NCBI GenBank assembly: GCA_024220525.1
Contig: JAMYWO010000080.1
Location: 1-62,751 of the forward strand
Length of the DNA stretch: 62,751 bases
Reading direction: 5' to 3'
From: Cochliopodium minus
Lineage: Eukaryota > Discosea > Himatismenida > Cochliopodiidae
Both the position numbers and the translations under genes were made by a program. Every line of letters starts with the position of its first letter. Positions within the stretch are counted from its first letter, which is position 1. Positions 34,396 to 45,924 of the stretch are shown one piece after another. The notes below the pieces were generated by a model. It saw only the letters and a list, made by a program, of their open reading frames with translations. It was not told the origin of the DNA and ran no database searches.

Positions 34396-34536
34396 TTTTT
34401 TTTTTTTGTAAATGGTTTCATTCAAAAAAAGAGGTTTAAATATTTGAAGAGAATTAACGTATTTGTTGCGAAAATTATGCAAAGTCAAAGGTCAAAAAAT
34501 ACAAAAAATATTCCCATAAATTAAATTAAAAAAAAA

Positions 34537-37500
34537 ATGGACAATGATCCAAAGTATTTGAATTATGATCCAACTGAAGATTTCTTTCTAAATGATGGTA
34601 ATACACTTGATTTTTTACCACTGTCTTTGGTGCATGATGATACAACAATAGAACCAATTGTTCAAGATAATAAAGAAAATATACAAAATGAATTTGGAAT
34701 TCTTCCAAATGAACAAGGTAAATCAATTTGAAATTTATTTGAGAATTTAATCTCAAAACATTCAAATAAAATTATATGTTAATTAATTCAGTGTAATATT
34801 CGATCATATACTACAAAAAACCAAATTATAAATAATGAATAAACTATAATTGAAAATTTTTTTGTGAGAATTTAATCTGCGTCATATAATTTGGATCAAT
34901 TATATCTCAACATAAGATACTATATAATTGATCTATGAGATCCAAATAATAATATTATCATTTGTATATGTTGATTAATATTGATCCTTTATCGATCATT
35001 TTTATTAACCAATTTTCATTATAGATTTAGATTTCAATCTTTATGAATATCTTTGCTATATGGGGATTGGGATTAATAGTTACAAAAACTTGCCAAAATT
35101 AGATGGAGCGATCAACGATATAAAATCAATATCAAAAAAGTTCAAACAGTTTCATAAACACGTAAAGAAAGTGAACAATTTTGCAAACAAAGAATCTATA
35201 TTGGAACAAATAGAAGAATTGTGCTCCATAATGGATAAATCAGGATCCAAAAGAAATTTGTTTATCATTTATTTTTCGGGTCATGGGTTTGTGAATAAAA
35301 CAGAAAAGAAATTTTATCTTTGCCCCGAAGATTTTGATCGTAACCGTGTGGAAGAAACAGGTATTGAACTTTCCACCATTAAAAAAATTATTTCCAAAAA
35401 ATTGGATCATGTTCATTGTTTGATTGTCTTGGATTGTTGTTTCGGTGCAAGTTCTTTCTATGAATTAGACTTTGAAAAATTAGATTTTTTGGAAAACTTT
35501 TATCACAACGCTTTTTGGGTAAACACTTTTATTCAAAATTTCATTGCATAAATCTTTTACATTTCAATTTGAAAAGGTAATATCTTCCGTAGGAGCCAAT
35601 AAAGAATCATTTGAAACCGAATTTGAAGGAAAAATAAGAGGAAAATTCTCTAATTACTTTAAAAAAGTTTTGAAAAAAGGAAATTCTCTATTTACTCCCA
35701 ATTCGTTGGTTGATGAAATTCGAAAAGAAATGGAAAACGACAAGTGCCATGAAGCTCCTCACTACAGTTTTTTGGTGGAATCAAAGAATGAAATTATTGG
35801 GAATCTCTATTTTTCAATTGACAAACAAAAATTTGTGCATAAAACAACAAAAAATGAAATTGAACAAGCAGAAGAGAATACAAAAAAAAAGAAGGAAAAT
35901 CAAAATTGTGATAGTGTGAAAAATGAAATAAACAAAAAATATGAGGGCAGAATTTTGGAAAGTGATATCTTACAATCAATAAAAGAATATTATCAAGAAC
36001 TATCTTGCACTTCGCTGATTGACCAAGAAAAAACCCTCAAAGTTGGTGAACTGTTTGTTGAAATAACAATCAAAAATTTTGAAAAAGAAGAAGACAAAAA
36101 GAAATATTTTTTTTTGAGAAATGAAATTGAAAAAAAAGTGGACGAAAAAATTTTCAAAGAAAAATTGAACAATGGTTTGTTTAAAAAAGAATTTGGAAAA
36201 TTGAAAGAAAAAGGAGCTCCAATTATTATTGAAGATTTTTGGAAAAAGGCCAAAAACAATAAAATTTTAATTGAAGGTAAAGCTGGTGTAGGGAAAAGCA
36301 CTCTATGCAAAAGAATTTGTCAATTGTTTTGGGAAGACAAATATTTCTGGAGCGAACAAAATTTTAAAGTAGTAGTTCATGTTCCGCTCAAACAAATTTG
36401 TTCACATGACTACGGACACGGATATGATTCACTCTATTATTTTGTTTTCGAAAAAATAATAAATCTTAAACAAAAAACTTTTGATAGAAACTTGGTTATT
36501 GAAATTTTAAAAACTCTAGATAGTGACGGTAAAATTGTGTGGGTTTTGGATGGTCTTGATGAACTTGAAATTATCAGTTATTCAGATGATCAAGCTTCTG
36601 TGAAGGCAAATACTTTTCTGGATTTGATAGTAAATAATGAAAGTAATGGGGCTTTCAAAAATGTGATCATTACCACAAGACCTGAAGTATCCAAAAAACT
36701 TTCAATAAGAGGTCTTTTCCTTGAACTTAATGGATTTACTGAAAACTCTAGATTGTTGTACATTGAAAAATTTTTTCGTAACAATCAAAAATCAGTAGTT
36801 TTGGCGAAAGGAATACTCGAACTTTATTTGAATACTTCTTTTTCTAATAACCCTTTTAACCTTGAAATCTTGTGTTATTTGGTTGAAAAAAAGAAAATAA
36901 AGAAAGATGAAAAAACTCCCCTTAAAATTGGAGAGATTTATGATCAAATGATTGACATTTTGATTGAAGAAAATATAAAATCTGAAAAGAACAAAATTTA
37001 TAACATATTTTTGGATAATGGACACTTTGAATTCAGAAAATATTTGAAATACATAATTTCAATGATAGCTTTCTACACTTTCCATAAAAACTTATTTTAT
37101 ATTTCAATGGAAGAAATAGAATATATTTTGAAAGAATTCTTGATTAAAAAAGAAAAATTTGACATTTTTTCTTTTATTGAAAATCAAAAAAAAATAAAAA
37201 TCGTTAAAATATTTGAAAAAGTAAAGAATATTGAAGTGATGAAACTATGTGTTGTCAAGAGTGGATTGTTTAGAAAGGTTGACAAATTTTATCATTTTGT
37301 TCATTTTTCTTTCCAAGAATATTTGAGTTCTTTTTTCGTATTTAGCAACCTAATTGACGAAAAAAAAGATTCAATTTCAAATTGGATCAATGCGACTAAA
37401 GATGAATGGATTAACATCACACAATTAGCTCCTTTTATTTGTTTTAATTTATCTAAAGATGAAAAAACGTTGGAGTCGTTATTAAATGATTTGTTTCCAA

Positions 37501-39287
37501 AAAATGATTGGATCAATGAACAAATATTGATTGAAAAAATTTGTGATTGTGCAAATGAAAGTTATTCAACAAACACATCTGGTGTGATCCTAAAATTTTT
37601 CTACGAAAGAAAAAGATCTCATACAGGATTTTATATTGTAAGTTCAAAGAAAAGTTACATCCAAGTATCTGAAATTATTGAAAAAACAGGATTTAACACA
37701 AATAAATTGTTTGCGAATGCTTGTGTTTGCCTTTCACTTAACCAACTTATGAAAATTAAGGCGAAGGATTTTAATGAAAAGGATTTTTGTGGATATTCTG
37801 GCCTTGAAAATGCTGTTAGAAGTTTTCACAGAGAAGAAGTAAAGTGGATTCTCGAAAATTTAAAAATAAAACAAGAAAATATTGACAAAAGTCTTCTCAT
37901 TTCTGTCAAAAATAATGATTTTGACATTTTTAAAATTCTTTTGGAAAACAAAGCGAATCCTAATTATTGTGATAATGACGGAAATTCCATTTTATCATAC
38001 AAAAATAAATTGTATAACAAGGAAATCACAAATCTTTTGGGGGAATTTTATGGGAAGGAATTTGAAGAAGAAAAAAAAAATAATTTTGAAATTTCCCGAA
38101 TTATTGACTTGGAAAAAGAAAGTAATGAAACAAATCAACTTTATGAAAATCTTATAATCGAAAAGAACAATTATATTGAAGAATATGAAACAAAGGATAA
38201 GAATTTAAAGAAAAAAAATAATCTATTGTTTGTTAAAACACTTTTGGGTAGAAATGGTTATATTGCTTTAACAAGATTTTTTTATGGAAACGGAAATATA
38301 TTGTTCGATTATTTGAATGGTGTGAATGAAGACACTACAGAATTAGAATGTAAAAATATTTGTTTTCATTTTGCGAACGAACATGGAAATTCAATATTAG
38401 AAAACCTATTTTTTGAAGGACTAAAATTCGTGAGTCCAAAGGTATGGGACGAAGATACTTTTAGTAAATTGTTTGAGTTGTTTTCGTGCGTTTATAAAGA
38501 ATCAAAAAAAAAAGAATTCAGCATTAAAAAAGTATTTTTGAAATGGAAGAGAAATTTGATTGTGCAGGAAATTAGATTTGCAAGCAACATTTTCTCCAAT
38601 GATTCTCACAACAAATTTCTTTTGGGACAATCTTGTTTCTTTGGGAACATTAAACAAATTGAATATCTTTTTGCTCGTTCTAACATTGACTTGCTCATCA
38701 ATTCAGATCTGAATATTCATTCGCTCTTTGTGTGTTCTCTTGAAGGACATCTCGAAGCAACAAAAATGATCAACAATATCTCAAAAACAATTTTAAGTGA
38801 AGAAGATCATGCTATACACTTAGAAAGAGGGATCATTGGAGCTGTTTATTCGGGTCATTTGGAAGTTTTGAAGTATCTCATGAATGAATATCAAAACCCA
38901 AATTTGAAAGATGATTACGGAGTTTCAATTCTTGTAGATTCGATCAAAAACAATCATATTGATTGTTCAAAGTTTTTGATTGAACAAAAAGCTACAATCA
39001 CAAAGCAAGAAATAGATCAAAACTTCTTGATCTTGAACGTGAACATGAGTTTTGATGATGAAATTTTTAGTTTCTTTATGGATAGTGCTCCAAATTTAAA
39101 CTTTTCCATTTGTGATAATAAAGGATGGAATTGTTTTCATCACTCTTTCCACAACAGAAATCAGAAAAACATCGAGTTCATTTTGGATAAAAAAAACAGG
39201 ATTGCTTTTAATATCGATATCAATGTGGAAAAATGTTTGAATGATATAGATAAAATGCTAAAACTGCAAAAATCTTCAATTTTATAG
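34537..39287 (+). CDS. Caspase-like / NACHT / ankyrin protein (NLR-like)
   Basis: Three exons, 1461 residues: 34537-34717, 35025-35518, 35577-39287. Residues 1-60 are acidic and Asn-rich. A C14 caspase-like domain (about 65-250) starts with MGIGINSYKNLPKLDGAIND and has the catalytic His in FIIYFSGHGF and Cys in IVLDCCFGAS, so the dyad is complete. A NACHT NTPase follows: P-loop ILIEGKAGVGKSTLCKR (near 455-470), VVVHVPLKQI, Walker B WVLDGLDELE (near 547), sensor NVIITTRPEV, and the FVHFSFQEYLSSFF motif typical of the end of NACHT/STAND modules (near 805). The rest has weak ankyrin-like repeats (for example DIFKILLENKANPN and AVYSGHLEVLKYLMNE). By design this is a ligand-sensing STAND protein that would activate its own protease. 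It lies head-to-head with NDUFV1. The 3.7-kb last exon lacks introns, unlike most neighbours. Confidence 0.85.
34835..35015. repeat. Dispersed intronic repeat, copy B
   Basis: Lies in the first intron of the caspase-NACHT g​ene. Its reverse complement aligns block by block with copy A (13966-14110). Here the hairpin is strongest: ATTTGGATCAATTATAT pairs with ATATAATTGATC and GATCCAAAT downstream, interrupted by a small bulge. Confidence 0.65.
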
Positions 39288-40726
39288 AAATTCTTTGCTC
39301 AATTTCAAATTAAATACTTTATAAGGAAAAATAATTATGCGAATCATCATACACTGTATGTAAATATCAATTGTATATTAGAAGATATATCTCCAATATA
39401 GAGATGAATGATTTATTCAAGAATAGATATTACATGATGACCATTAAATATTTATTGAACTAATCCATTTGAAAGATAAAAGTTTCTTTTTGATGCAAAT
39501 ATTCAAATCAATTCATTCCGTATATTCTTATTTATCTATCAATCCAATTGCATAATAAGATAAAAGGGCAAAAAGAAAATTCTCATTTTTTTTTATAATA
39601 CTTTGAAAATATGATTGATTGTTGAAACATATTGGAATTCTATTTTGAAAGAACATAGATAAAAAACAGAGTTTTTGTTAACAACAATTTAAAAAAAAAA
39701 AAATAATTAAATCCCCTACGAATAAAAAAAATATTATAATATATAATTTTGAACGTAAATATTGAATTTTAAGTTGTAAAAAAATTGAATCTGATCATAA
39801 TTCAAAATAGAATTCTGATCAACATATCTTGTTAAACAAAAAAATTAATTATCCTCTAAAATAATTAAAAAAATAATAAAATTTAAAAAACTGAATATAA
39901 ATAAAGAATCTTTGACAATTGACCCAATAAAATATGGCAAGAAAATAAACCTTTATTTTACAAATAAAAGAAATAATGTTGATATGATTTTTTTTTATTT
40001 TAAAAAGACAATGTTTTCTAATTGTAAAATAATTTATTTTTTTTAAACGTTTATAAGTCGTATAATGTTTCTCCTTTTGTAGTAATAGAATAATATAATT
40101 TTTTATTTTTTCAGCTTCCACAATTTTTTTTTTTATTTTTTTATTTTTTTTATTTTTTTATTTTTTTATTTTTTTTATTTTTTTTATTTAAATTAATTTC
40201 GCTCGTAGAAAAATTGTGAAAATAAATAAATAAAAATAATAAATGTGAAACATAATAAAATATTCTAAATTCTACGAATGAAGAAAGTTGGAAAGAACCT
40301 ATCAAATAATTTTTGAGTAAAGATTTGAACTGGAAAGTAAAATGATCAAAAGAAAAGTTTCATAAACAACTGTCAATAAATTAAAAAAAAAGTTTCTTTC
40401 AATATTTTTTTTACAATTCAAATTGATTTATTCAAAAAAAAAATAAAGATCACCAGACCTAGGTACTTATTTCGAAATATTCTATAGTTTACGTATTATT
40501 TCACTCTGGTGAATTGTTTTTTTTATAATTTTTATTCATTTCACTTGTGAATTTGGATTGAATTTAAAATTTAAATAAAAAATTAATTTCAAATTTAATT
40601 TGAAAAAGAAAAAAAGATCCTATTAGAGGACGAATATCAAAAGAAAAAATAAGGTTGGATTTTTAATTTTGAGAAGGTTGATCACAGAAAATAATGAAGG
40701 AAAATATAAAAAAAAAAAAAATTTGA
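39288..40726. other. Long intergenic region
   Basis: 1.4 kb of very AT-rich DNA with a T-rich simple tract near 40120-40190. A 90-codon antisense frame at 39849-40121 is low-complexity Lys/Phe/Tyr/Ile sequence and not credible. No tRNA-like T-loop or other RNA signature was recognised. Confidence 0.4.
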
Positions 40727-41250
40727 ATGCAGATCGATAATAAAACGATATTCGATATATTATTTGAAATGGAGGATGACAAGTTTAAAATTGAAGTATT
40801 TGATGTCAATCAAGTTGACCAGATCTTCATAGATCTTGGAATCAACCAAGATCAAAGGGAAAGATGCAGAGATCACCAAATAGATGGGAAATGCCTTGTA
40901 ACCTTGTGCCACAAAGAATTCTTTACACTTTCACTTTATTGGGAGGTATGAATTAGAAAATATATTTATAAAATTTTTTTTTTTGCAAATAAAAATAAAA
41001 TTAAAGAAGAATCTTCATTATTTTTTTTTTTAATTTATTTTTTTTCTTTCAACAGAGAATAAAATTGCTTTATGATCATGAAGAGGATTTAAAAGTGATT
41101 GAATTGAAAGAGGAAATAAATCAATATCGAAAAATAACAAATTTGGATCTCACCATCTCCGAAAATTCTTCTTTAAACAATATATTTGTGAATATTGTGA
41201 AAAATTATATCATCTCTATGCTGCAAGAATTTGATGAACTTGTAATATAG
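40727..41250 (+). CDS. SAM-like domain protein (copy 1)
   Basis: Two exons, 137 residues: 40727-40945 and 41056-41250. The middle resembles a sterile alpha motif: VDQIFIDLGI, then HQIDGKCLVTL and a following basic helix WERIKLLYD, where the I-D-G turn is the best marker. SAM domains mediate protein or RNA contacts. The C-terminal half is helical and unrecognised. It is paired with a paralogue 0.8 kb downstream that has the same first-exon length (219 bases) and intron position. Confidence 0.55.
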
Positions 41251-42056
41251 AAGATGAAAATTAAAAAAAAAAAGGAGAAAAATATAAATATTTTTTCATC
41301 TAAAAGTAAATAGCTAAATAAAATACAAATTTTTTTTAAAAAAAACAACTAATTTTCTCTTCATTCAAAAACACAAAATATAAAATATTTTTATTTACGA
41401 ACAAGTTTTCTTTATTGACCAATATATTAATTTATAAAATAATATTTATTTTTAATTGACCTTGGTAAGTTTAAATTTTTTTTTTTTTTGGATATTTATT
41501 AGGGATAAAATGTTCCAATCCAAAATCAATTTTAATTACATCATTTGAATGAGAAATTTTTGATATTATGAAACAATTCTTCAATTTTGATTGAAATATT
41601 CACAACATTATATGCCCCTATCTTTAAGAAATTACAAAAAATTTGTGAGATCTTTCCTTCTCTATGGGAAAGATATTTTTAAATTAGAAAAATATATTTT
41701 TTTTTTTTGTTATAAAAATTCTCTGAAAAAAGTTCCTACAATGATTGATTGAAATAATTTTAATGGTTTGTTAATGGATTATAAGATGATGTTTGACAAT
41801 TTTGTTTGATTTAGTTTTTTGGAAATCTCCAGAATTAAATTTTTTTTTTTATTTTCTTCAAAGATATCAAAATATAAATTTATTTTTATTTTTTTATTTT
41901 CGCTGCATAAAAATCACATTCGAGATCAATTTGCAAAATATTATTTTTTTTCGAAATAGTGTTAAAAAATAAAAGTTTTTTTCAAACAAAAGGATATTCA
42001 AAAAAAAAAATTAAAAAAAAATAAAAAAAAAAATATAAATAAAAAAAAAATATCAT
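41251..42056. other. Intergenic region between the SAM-like paralogues
   Basis: AT-rich, with many A and T homopolymers. I see no coding exon and no named element. Confidence 0.4.
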
Positions 42057-42645
42057 ATGGAGAACAATTATGAAACTTTAATGGAGGAACTTTTCGGATT
42101 TTTCCATGAAGAGTGCAAGTTAGATTCTCTATCGATATTGCAACTTTCACAATCTTTTCTATTCCTTGGATTCGAAGACAAGGTGATCGATAATTGCATC
42201 AATCATCAGATAGATGGAAAAGTATTGAAGCATATAATCAAAAATGAAATAGATTTCTTCAAAAATATATGGCAGGTAAGAGAAAAAAAAAAAAAATGAT
42301 TGGAGGAGATGTATTTCTCTATTTTCTGAATTTCTTTATTATATAAGATTAAGATCTTAGTGAATATAAATGATTTAATTTTTCTTTCAATTTTGAAAAA
42401 TTAAATTTATTATTTTTTAGAGGCTCAAAACATTGGGTAATGATCAAGATGATGGGGGAATGAGAAATGATCTTTTGGATTTCAAGACAAAGATGCTGTT
42501 GGAGGTGGATCACCTCCAGTTTTTGAATCTCTATGATCTTTTCAAAGAAATAACAAAGAAATACATTTTATTTTGCTTGTCTGAACATAAGGAGCTTGTA
42601 AATAATCATGACAACGAAATCCAAGAGAATAATCAGAAAAAATGA
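42057..42645 (+). CDS. SAM-like domain protein (copy 2)
   Basis: Two exons, 147 residues: 42057-42275 and 42421-42645. It shares with copy 1 the segment SFLFLGF, INHQIDGKVLKHI and a following basic helix WQRLKTL, and an intron at the same place with a first exon of exactly the same length. The remainder has diverged strongly; the C-terminus is acidic and Asn/Lys-rich. This is an old tandem duplication; function unknown. Confidence 0.55.
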
Positions 42646-43268
42646 TTTTAATCTATAATTTCATATAGATCAATTTCATTTTGTAGTTGTTATAAGAGTC
42701 GTTTTGTTCAAAAATAGGAGAGAAATTTTTTAAAAATAAAAATTTTGTGCTAAAATATTGAAGAATTCTCACAAATTTGAAATCATTTTGAAATATACAC
42801 TGGAAATTTACTCATTAATTTTAAAAAATTTAAAGTATGGGTCAGTTTAAAAGGATTTGAATAAGTAGACTCTAATTTTCTAAAATATGAATTTTGATAA
42901 TATAAAAAATTAAATATAGAATAAAATAAATTTTTTTTATATTTTTCCGAAGATTTCTTTAAAAAATAAATAAGGGGTAATTCCTTCATTTTGAAGAAAA
43001 AAGAGGACACTATTAAAATTTACCAATTCCTAAATTTTGAAATCCTCCAAAATCAGTTCAATTTTTAAAAATGACAAAAGAATATTTAAAGGGGAGAAAA
43101 TTAACCCCGCTTTTAAAAAAAAAAATTAAATATATTGATTTGTTCATGATAAATCAAAAAAAATCAGTGATCAAAAATAACAAATTGATTTCATCATTCT
43201 CAAAAATAAATTAATTTGTACAGAAATTTGAGATGAATAATCATTAAATGTAAAATAGTTTTTTATTT
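42646..43268. other. Intergenic region, convergent genes
   Basis: Lies between the 3' ends of the SAM-like g​ene and the antisense g​ene at 43269. It includes a small hairpin GGGG...CCCC near 43092-43109 on an AT-rich background. No coding sequence was recognised. Confidence 0.35.
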
Positions 43269-44458
43269 TTATTTCATTTCTCCGTATACTTTTTTGTTGA
43301 TTTCGTTGTATCTCTTGGTGCACTTTGAGGTGAGAAAGTCTATTTTCTCTTTCATTTTTTCGTCAAAAATGAGATCACAATTTTTGTTCTTTCTTTTATC
43401 ATGCGAATTCAAATTACCTAAAGACGTTTTGTTTCCATACTCATCATAATAATCAAAATTTATCTCTAGAAAAATATTTTCAGAAGGTTTTTTTTTTGGA
43501 TTTATTTTTTAAACAGCAGTTTTTTTACGGTAAAACTTGAAATTACATCCATCATATCTCTGACCAGGCACAGGAAGATCCATATTGTATTTACACTTTT
43601 TAATTTTCTCATTATCTTCTTTTTTTTTCAGAATAAAATTATAAATTAACAAAAATTAAATAAAAAAATTTAAATGAAAAAATTTAAATGAATAAAAAAT
43701 AATTTTAAAAATGATTTAAATTTACCAAATTCATTTTCGTTGGTATATATCCCAGAGAAAAATGGTTCGAAGGATTTTCCTAAATGGCTATATCCTTCTA
43801 TGCCCCCTTTGGTGAGAGGGGTGCAGTTGAGACCTACGACACAATGGACCAAAAAATCTCTGAACGATTCTTCAAGGCAGAAAAAACTAAAGATGCAAAG
43901 TTTTTTTATTTTTATTTTTTTACCATCGTTCATGTTTTCTTCATCTATTCTTATTGATCTTGTTTCTGTTTATAATATAATATTTTTTATTTATAAAGAT
44001 TGGCGCCAAAAAATGATTGAAAGAAAATCATTCAGATTGATTTCAAATATATTTTATCTGTGCTATCCAACAATGTTATTTATGAATGGAGTATAATTAT
44101 AATAATTATTATATTTATTTGAATAACATTTTATAATGGAAGGAATATAATGAATAAAATCAATGAATAGATTGTTATTATGTCATTATCATTCAATAAA
44201 TTCTTTAGCATTTTTAAGCATCAAAATTTAAATATGGTTTTTTAAAAAAAATATATATTTTCTTCTATGAGTTTCAATTACCACTAATATCATTGAATTG
44301 GATTATGAGACGAATTTTGGGAAGGATTTTGCTTCATTATTATATTTTTTTTTTTACAATGACTCTGCATCCATCAACATCCATTTCACAGATACTTTCA
44401 ATTGAGGAGCTCTTTTTATAGGTTGTCTCAAAGGTTCTGTCTTGAATTTAAATTCCAT
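43269..44458 (-). CDS. Hypothetical protein, six exons
   Basis: Exons 44358-44458, 44282-44331, 43924-43965, 43726-43869, 43529-43618 and 43269-43465 join in frame to 207 residues. I do not recognise the family. Visible parts are a basic N-terminus (MEFKFKTEPLRQPIKRAP), a hydrophobic strand (KILPKIRLIIQFND), a central Cys/Gly-containing stretch (FRDFLVHCVVGLNCTPLT, SHLGKSFEPFFSGIY), a Cys/Tyr-rich part (KCKYNMDLPVPGQRYDGC) and a basic helical tail. There is no signal peptide. Exon 4 needs an acceptor inside the longer open frame (after 43870) to keep phase, so this model is less certain than others. Confidence 0.55.
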
Positions 44459-44506
44459 CTTTTTTTTTTTTTCTCAGAAAAATTTTTTTATTTTTTATTT
44501 TTTTTT

Positions 44507-45772
44507 TTAAATAATGGTATTGACAATCTTTGAAAACTTTTCTTTTTCTTGCAACAAAATTTCTTTTGCCTCTTCTATCTTTATTTTGGCCAACGAAATA
44601 TCAGGAGGAAGATCCTTGTAAGCACCCAAGATCTTGAGGTTGGGTACAGACTCGTTCTGTATCCTGTTGAGTTCCTCTGAAATTAAGACAAGTTTTTTAT
44701 GCATTATTTCGGGATTAAAACCTGAGTTTTGTATACTTTGTTTCAAAGAATCTTAATAACGAGAAATTTAGTTTAGAAAATTTTTATAAAGTTCCACATT
44801 TTTTAAATTATTTTTTAAAACTAAAATTTAATATTGTTTTATTTTTATTTCGTTTTTTTTTATTGCTAAAAGTTTATTTCCTTTTTTTTTTGTATCATCT
44901 TTTTAAATCCCAATTTTAATTTTATAACTTTTTCAGAAGATATTAACTTATTTCCAAAAAACTGTTTTATCAAATTTTTGATTAATCTTTTTTTTTTTTT
45001 TTACCTAAAGTATTTTCATATTCTTTCTTTTTATTTTCGAGATACTCCACACTTTTTTGCTTAGATTTTTGAGCCAATATTTGAGAATTGTGCTGCCCAG
45101 AAAACTCTTTTTCCACGATCTGTATCTGATTGAGGTTTTCAAGCAAATTGTTGGTGTTTTTGGTGATTTTCGATTGAAGATCTTCCATCTCTTTGATTTT
45201 CTCGTTGTAGGATTCCATTTGTTGATAAATCTCCTCTATGGAGAGTATTATGGTTGTTGTGGCGATATCTTTGGTTCCTAGTGAGATTGCCAGTGATGAT
45301 ATCACTTTGTGATCTTCCTTGGTTCCCAGTTTGAAGAGGATATCATTCGATAGCCCTACAAATCTGAGATTCTTCTGCATTTTGTTTGATTCTTCCAAAT
45401 ATTCCTATTTTTAAACAAGTCACAAAATAAATATATCTGTGATTATATTAATTGTAAGTATTTTATTCTGATGAAATTAAAGATATTTGTCTATATTAAC
45501 AATATCATCAATACTCATCAATTATATATGAAGCAAATTAAAAAATTCTTTTCAAATAAATATTAGATTGATTATACCTCCTTTTTCTTTTCCATATCAT
45601 TGATCATTTCTTTCACTAAAGTATTCCTCTTATTATTTTTAACCGCCAAATTGTAAAGGATATTTATGGTTTTGTTGTTTATCTCAAATGGAGGGATTTT
45701 TTCATATTTGGAAGAAAGCCATTCAATGATGTAATTATATTTCACCTCATCAAGTTGATATTTGTTATTCAT
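44507..45772 (-). CDS. HAUS1: HAUS augmin-like complex subunit 1
   Basis: Three exons, 279 residues (human HAUS1 about 278): 45578-45772, 45005-45404, 44507-44751. The N-terminus has the family layout IIEWLSSKYEKIPPFEINNK, then ILYNLAVKNN; the middle is a long coiled coil; the end has YKDLPPDISLAKIKIEEAK, matching the conserved HAUS1 tail (LDLMPNPSLAQVKIEEAK). Augmin docks gamma-tubulin ring complexes onto existing spindle microtubules to branch them. Its presence argues for a eukaryote that kept an animal/plant-style branching spindle, and against yeast-like lineages that lost it. Confidence 0.75.
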
Positions 45773-45924
45773 CAACAAATCTATCCAAATTTTTTTTTAG
45801 AACATTCAATTATTGTTGGTTGAAAATAATATCCGCTAACAAAATTAATTTTCAATTTTGGATTTGTGCTTTGATGCAAACAAAAAAATTTAAATAAATA
45901 AATCTCATCTCCTCTTTAAAAATT

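Noticed and set aside
39849-40121. 90-codon antisense ORF in the long intergenic region
   Set aside because: Low-complexity Lys/Ile/Phe/Tyr composition, no motif and no splice partners.
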